From Silene latifolia (Eukaryota; Streptophyta; Magnoliopsida; Caryophyllales; Caryophyllaceae), in assembly GCF_048544455.1 (NCBI RefSeq), contig NC_133526.1:9874001-9938000 (forward strand): a stretch of 64,000 bases of DNA, read 5' to 3'. Under the pieces are notes generated by a model that saw nothing but the letters and a program-made list of their open reading frames with translations, was not told the origin of the DNA and searched no databases. This document shows positions 58,058 to 64,000 of this stretch, piece after piece (within the stretch, counting starts at the first letter, position 1; each line of letters begins with the position of its first letter). Position numbers and translations under genes: made by a program.

Positions 58058-58656
58058 TGATGGGGCATATTCTGCACCCGCTGACCAAGTCAACATATTG
58101 AGCGAGGTCAAAGATATCCACAAAATTTTATCAACGACTTTAAACAAAGATATCCGTGCGGCCTATCGGCCGATCACCGTCTCTCGGCTCGCTAACTAAC
58201 CAAAATGGGAGACACATCCGCGTACTCATATCCAAGACCCCTCGGCATGAAGTCAACTGGGCCCTTCGGCCTGACAGGGGTCCCTCGGCCGAGGTCAGAT
58301 CAGTCTTTTCACCTGCTAGCCACTTGGCCACTTGGCCACTACGTGACAAAAGGTGAAAGTCTATAAATACTCCACCTCTCTCATTGAGAAGGGGATCCAG
58401 AATCTAACCTAAGAACCACTTAAATTGGTATTATCTCTCTCATCTCTCTACAATACACGTCATCAAGCAACATACTACTTAATCACAATAAGTTCACTGA
58501 CTTGAGCGTCGGAGTGAGTACGCTTGGCACAAAGCCAAGCCCTCGGTTGCTCATTGTTGCGGGAGAGGCCGAGGAGAGCAAATCGAAGGCTAGAAGAGGC
58601 ATTATTCGACAAAGCTAGCGTGGTAAACAAACCTACTTCGAATTCATACCCGAACA
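58058..58656 (+). repeat. 5' LTR of the second Tat-type element
   Basis: 599 bases, TG...CA, with the same TATA-like CTATAAATACTCC (about 58361) as the first element. A candidate target duplication base set GGTTT precedes it (58053-58057); the partner copy lies outside the window. Confidence 0.85.
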
Positions 58657-59175
58657 ATTGGCGCCGTGCAGCCAGGGGATCACGTACTAGAAGCTAGTCA
58701 TTCCCAAACAACAAAAAAAAAAAAAAAAAACCCACCCAAAAAGCTAAGAAGATGTCAAAAGAACAAGAGGTGTTCGTAAATCAAGAGCCCCTCCACCCGG
58801 ATGATACCGTCCACAGTCTGGGTTGTGCGGCCCTCCACCAGATGGATAATTCAACCGGAGTTCGGGATGCCAATAATGCCGATCGCCGCGCCGCCGACCA
58901 GTCACCGTCATGGGGCGTGTGGTTGATGCGGCAAAAAGGCAAGACGACTCTGGACTGATTGTCGGTCTTGCGCTCACACACTCACACCGACAAGAGCGGC
59001 GGGACCCATCCAGGAAGCTAGGGCCCAAAAGGTGACTCCGAGAAACCCGAACGAAGCACTAAGAGAGGCCGAGCCTACCAAGACGCCGGGGAGCCCAGTG
59101 TCGGTGGTAGAACTAAGCCCTTCCCGCACTCGCGGAAGGACGATGTCGCCGCGACGCCCACGAGGCATGCCCCGA

Positions 59176-59300
59176 CGAGCGAAAGGAGTCCGACTCACCG
59201 AGTCGGAGAAGGAGTCCGACTCACCGAGTCGGAGAAGGAGTCCGACTCACCGTAGTCGAAGAAGGAGTCCGACTCACCAGAGTCGGAGAAGAAGCCCTTC
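59176..59300 (+). repeat. 27-bp tandem repeats in the gag region, Arg/Ser-rich
   Basis: About four units containing GAGTCCGACTCACC and AGTCGGAGAAG. In the gag frame they encode RRSPTHRSR-type repeats. The DNA is also partly palindromic (GACTCACCGAGTC). The matching gag region of the first Tat-type element (about 3150-3210) has a shorter version. Confidence 0.7.
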
Positions 59301-62300
59301 CCGCCACGGGGAGAGGGGCCGGACTAAGGATGCGAGGAGCCGATCGCCGCGTGTCATTAGACACGTGGTCAGACAGCCCCTCAGTGCCTACGTCCTAGAG
59401 ACCCAGGTGCCGCCAAAGCTAAAGCTACCATCTATATCATACAAAGGAGAGGGCGACCCAACCGATCATGCCGAGGCTTTCGAGTCTCACATGTCGGTGT
59501 GGGAGCAACCCGACGAGGTCCAGTGCCGAATTTTCCCAACGACCTTGGTTGGAATGGCGCAAAGCCGGTACAAGGGGCTACCCGATGGGTCGGTATACTC
59601 CTATTCCGACCTAAGAGACGCGTTTTTGGCCCAAGATTTCTACCAATAAAGGAGAGCCGTCGAGACATCGGATCTCCCGACCATCGGCGGGGAGGGAGGC
59701 GAGTCACTCCGAAGCTATGTGAAGAGGTTCGATGCCGGGTTCAGCCAGATTAGGAGCCGAACAGCGAACTAGCGGCCTTCGCACCGATGAAAGGCCTCCC
59801 CGGAGGGGACTTGAAAAACGAGCTCATCAAGTGCGGTGGCTCGAGCCTTGAGTCCGCCAGGAAATTGGCCGACCAGGCCATTAAGGTCGAAGACTATCAC
59901 AAAATATGGATAGGCCACGGCGAGGCCGGCACTCGAAAGAAAGAGCCACAGGGAGGACAAGCCGGATGAAGGGCGCCGTGACAATAATAGGTCGCGGACC
60001 GACAGCCCGCCGGGAAGCGAGAACCCGGTGACGCCGGGGAGTTCGAGGCCCGTACTACCATAAGAAGTACAAAGATCACACCCCCTGGTCGTATCGGCCG
60101 CCGAGGTCTTCTCCCGAGCGAAACGAGGGGCGAAGTGGGAAAGGCCCCCAAACCTAGGGGGACGGTGACACGAGCCCATGTCTCAGAGTACCACGCCACA
60201 CCGCCACTTAACCAACGATCGCCGCATTTGAAGAATGCCATTGAAGAGCTGATCCGAAAAGGGAGCCTCGGCAAGTATGTTGCCGGAGGCCAAAAGACTA
60301 ACACCGGTGGCTCGGATAAAAATCCGTCTTTGAACGAATAGGAACAATTCATGTTGTCATCGGGGAAACGAAACGGCGGATCCGCTCGCGGACACAAACG
60401 GCACTCCGAACGGATCGATCGGCCATCAACTTCGTGCCCACTACAGGCGCCCGCGCTTCCAACATCCCGAACATAACTATTGGGAAGGAGGACTACGAAG
60501 GAATCATCGCCCCGCATAGCGACCCACTCGTAGTCCACTTAGACATAGCCAACCACCTGGTCATGAGATGCCTGATTGACACGGGTGCTTACACGAACAT
60601 CATGTTCAGGGAGTGCTTTCTAGGGCTCGGCCTGAAAATTGCGGACCTTAGCCCATGCACCAACCCATTGTACAGCTTCTCCGGGGCAGGCTTGGTCCCC
60701 CTGGGGTCTATCAAGTTACCGGTGATGTTCGGCCAGTCTGACGCGGCCAAGAATGTGATGTCCGAGTTCGTGGTCATCGACGGCTCATCCGCATATAACG
60801 TTCTCATCGGTCGTATCACCCCGAGCGAGGTCGATCTTTGTAATGTCCATCCGGCCCGACACCGATGTATGTCTCGGACCGCGGGGAGGTTCATAAACTC
60901 GTCTCAAAGAACGAAAAAGACGAGGTGGTCAACGCGTCCAAGTATCGGCCGGAGGGGTGCAACATGCAATCCTTCAAAGTAGCAAAGAAAGAGGAAAAAG
61001 GGAAGAACCCATCCTTACGACGGAGGGACGAACCGATGAGCACCAACCACGCGGCATGGTCGAAGGGGCGAGACCGAGCAGATAGAGATTGATCCAGCCG
61101 CACCGTAATCGCTCGGTGTCGGCACGAGCCAAAATTCAGGGCCGATCTCCTGAGACCTGCCGAGGAGGAACAAAGACGTCTTTGCGTACTCACCCGCCGA
61201 GATGCCAGTGTAAGCCGAGAGGTCATCGTTCACAAGGTGAACGTACTCCCCGCGCCGCCCCCGTGAAGCGAGGATGAGAAATTCCTCGGCCGAAAAGGAG
61301 GATGCCATCAAGGCCGAGGTTGATAAGTTGTTAGAGGCAGGCTTTATCATCCCTTGTACATACCCCGAATGGCTAGCTAATGTTGTAATGGTTAAAAAGT
61401 CATCGGGGGGGTGGAGGATGTGTGTTGATTTTACGCAACTTAATAAAGCATGCCCGAAAGATTGCTACCCCTTGCCTCGGATAGATAGCTTAATAGACGC
61501 AACGGCAGGCTACACAATGCCGAGCACGCTCGACGCCTTTTCAGGATACCATCGGTATTCATGGCGAGGAAGACATGCCTAAATGCGCATTCATCACCAT
61601 ACACGGCACCTACATGTACAAGATGATGCCGTTTGGTTTGAAAAAACGCCGCGCGACTTACACAAGACTGGTGGACAAAGTGTTCCAAAATCAAAAAGGG
61701 CGAAACATTGAGGCTTACGTCGACGATGCTATTGTCAAGAGCAAGTCCGACGGCGAGCACCTAGCCGATTTACACGAGACATTTTGTTCACTAAGGAAAT
61801 ACAAGATGAAGCTTAACCCTACAAAGTGCAACTTCGGTGTCCGGGCCGGCAAATTCCTCGGCGTGCTTGTTAGCGCCGAGGGAATTGATGCCAATCCAGA
61901 GAAAGTCCAAGCAATTCTAGACTGCCGGAGCCGAGGAATCGCAAAGAGGTTATGATCTTGACCGGGAGGATGGCGGCCCTTGCCCGTTTTATCTCTCGGT
62001 CAGCCGACAAGAGCACCCCATTCTTCAAAGTGCTAAAAGGGAATAAAGACTTCTGGGGAGGAACAGAGCACGGCTTTCAAACAACCGAAAGCCCATCTCG
62101 CAAACTCTCCCGACCCGTCCCGGCACGACGCTGGGGAAACGCTATATCTATATTTAGCAAGAACCTCGCCACGGTCGATCTTAATCGTCGTCGAGAAGAA
62201 AACAAGCAAAGAAGACTCAATATACTTTATCACCATACACTGCATTGCCCGCCGAGAGAAACTACCCGCCGATTGAAAAAGCACCTTTGCCGTGGTTGTT

Positions 62301-64000
62301 GCCGCAAGGAAGTTGAAACCCTACTTCGACGCACATCCCATGACGGTCTTAACCGACCAGGCCGTTGGAGAAAACACTGGAAAAATTCGAACAATCAGCA
62401 GACTTATCAAATGGGCGGTGGAGCTATCCGCTTCGGCATTCAATACAAACCAAGGCCTTCGATAAAAGGGCAGGCGGCCGCGACTTCTTGGCCGAATGCA
62501 CGTATCAGGAAGAGTCATGTCCCGGCATGTGGGAGGTATATACCGATGGATCCTCCACAACGAACGGCTCGGGAGCCGCATCCTTATCATCGGCCCAAAC
62601 GGGGACGAGTTCGAGTACGCTTTAAAGTTTACCTTCTCAACCTCAAACAACGAATCCGAGTATGAGGCGGTGATAACCGGAGTTGAGTTAGCCGAGAGCG
62701 CCGGAGCGAACACATCATTTTGAAAATGTACTCTCTCTTGGTAACTAACCAATACGAAGGAGAGTACGAAGCTCGGGACGATGGGATGGTAAGATACCTG
62801 GAAAAGGTAAAAGCCGAGACCTCAAAATTGAAGTCATTCAAAATGCGACACATCCCTGTGTCCGAGAACAACCGGCCGACGCTCTCTCAAAATCGCCGCT
62901 TCAACCATCGGGAATATCACCAACCGTGCTAGTGGACATCAGGAACGCTAAGAGCATTGACGAAACCATCGGCATGGTGTGCGACGTGGAAGCCGAGACG
63001 ACATGGTTGACTCCGATAAAGAGGTATAAACGACACATGAGCTACGGGAGGACCGCAATCTCTCACAAAAGATAAAGAGGATCGCAAAGAAGGTACTTGG
63101 TGTTTGAAGGAGAGTTATACAGAGGTCCGTGACAAGGCCACTCTGAAGTGTGTCGGTCCACCGATGCGAGCTAATCTTGTGACAAAATACACGAAGGCAT
63201 CTGTGGTCATCACATGGGGGCAAGAACACTAGCCCACAAAGCTCTCCGAGCCGGCTACTTCGCCCACCATGCTTGAAGATTCCGAAACAAAACAAAAAAT
63301 GCAACAACCGCCGATGCATGCTCCGGTGATACATGCACCTTCCCGAGACCTGCAATTAGGTGCTTAGTCCTCTTCCTTTTGCACAAAGGGGGAATGGATC
63401 TACTAGGGCCATTTCCGACGGCATCCGGAGGAAGAAAGTTCCGATCGTCGCCGTCGATTACTTCACCAAATGGGTTGAGGGCCGTAGCAAAGACTGCCAA
63501 GACCGCGACGGCCGTAAGAAAGGTGATCTGGGAAAACGTCATAACTCGTTTTGGGTTACCCCAAGTCATGGTGTTCGACCATGGCCGAGAGTTTTGGAGT
63601 GATACAATAATGAGCTGGTTGGAAGAACTTGGCATCAAATTTGCATACTCCTCCGTCTGCCACCCCCAGAGCAACGGGCAGGCAGAGGCAGCCAATAAAA
63701 CAATCCTCAACGGTTTGAAGAAGACAGTTGAAGACCTAAAGGGACGATGGGCCGATGAACTACCCGGCGTCCTGTGGTCCCTGCGAACCACGGAGAAAGA
63801 GGCAACGGGGTACAGTCCATTCCACTTAGTCTACGGCTCCGAAGCCGTCCTGCCGATTGAAGCAACGGTGCCAACGTTCAGAACGGCCACTTTTAACCCG
63901 GATGAAAACGAGGAAGGCCTAAGAACCTCCCTAGACCTGGTCGAAGGAAGCCGAGATGCAGCACGCCTCAACTTAGCGATATATCAGAGCCGAATGAAAA

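Larger units (their letters stand above)
58058..64000 (+). mobile_element. Ty3/gypsy Tat-lineage (Retand-like) element with pol, runs off the window
   Basis: The 5' LTR 58058-58656 (TGATGGGG...GAACA) is homologous to the LTRs of the element at 2019. The PBS TGGCGCCGTG is at 58659. In order: gag (about 58752-59760, with an Arg/Ser-rich tract), protease (about 60550-60830, catalytic LIDTGAYTN), reverse transcriptase (about 61310-61930, with the AYVDDAIV active site), RNase H (about 62530-62930, YTDGSSTT) and integrase (from about 63390, LGPFPTASGG, with more catalytic-core motifs to the edge). The 3' LTR and any antisense ORF lie beyond the window. Broken, with roughly ten or more breaks. It is inserted in the copia element. 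Confidence 0.88.

Overview
The window is nuclear DNA of a flowering plant, most likely a eudicot. Its genes have introns with plant-type splice sites, its proteins match Arabidopsis families, and most of the sequence is transposons nested in one another. A Tat-lineage Ty3/gypsy family with a 3' tandem array and an antisense ORF resembles Retand of Silene, so I lean weakly to Caryophyllales. There are no bacterial features, rRNA genes, convincing tRNA genes or CRISPR arrays.

Four host genes can be modelled. (1) A cystatin-like protein, minus strand, 8 exons, 12928 to 11281. (2) A BIG BROTHER-related RING-H2 E3 ubiquitin ligase, plus strand, 7 exons, 16008 to 20978. (3) An intronless mitochondrial-type PPR protein resembling At5g08310, minus strand, 51026 to 48507. 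(4) A UPF0548/DUF1990 protein resembling At2g17695, plus strand, 4 coding exons, 52556 to 54826. A broken second copy of the cystatin-like gene (about 896-1006 plus 10488-10640) is split by a Helitron.

Layout: 1-386 is the edge of a copia element. 1007-10487 is a 9.5 kb Helitron that carries internal direct repeats, a MITE and a 6 kb Tat-type LTR element (2019-8053). 10488-21533 holds the cystatin-like and RING genes plus small DNA transposons and a copia scrap. 21534-29700 is AT-rich and built from Helitrons, one apparently inside another, with strong inverted repeats near 28 kb. 30594-36686 is a multi-level nest: a MITE-like element hit by an L1-type LINE, which was then hit by a CACTA element and an LTR element now reduced to a solo LTR. 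38594-42417 is another Helitron with a SINE and exon-like scraps. 43695-45938 is a short non-autonomous LTR element. 47.7-55 kb is a gene-bearing island (PPR and UPF0548). From about 55.3 kb to the end, a minus-strand copia element is interrupted by a second Tat-type element that runs off the window.

The host genes have no evident shared pathway. The main story is the insertion history, much of which can be read from target-site duplications and from paralogous or internal empty sites in the same window. I saw no new multi-gene system. The least usual structures are the Helitron-split gene with its intact neighbour, the Tat element that lost pol but kept its antisense ORF, the LTR element whose ORF crosses its primer-binding site, and the near-perfect hairpin at 27.9-28.1 kb.
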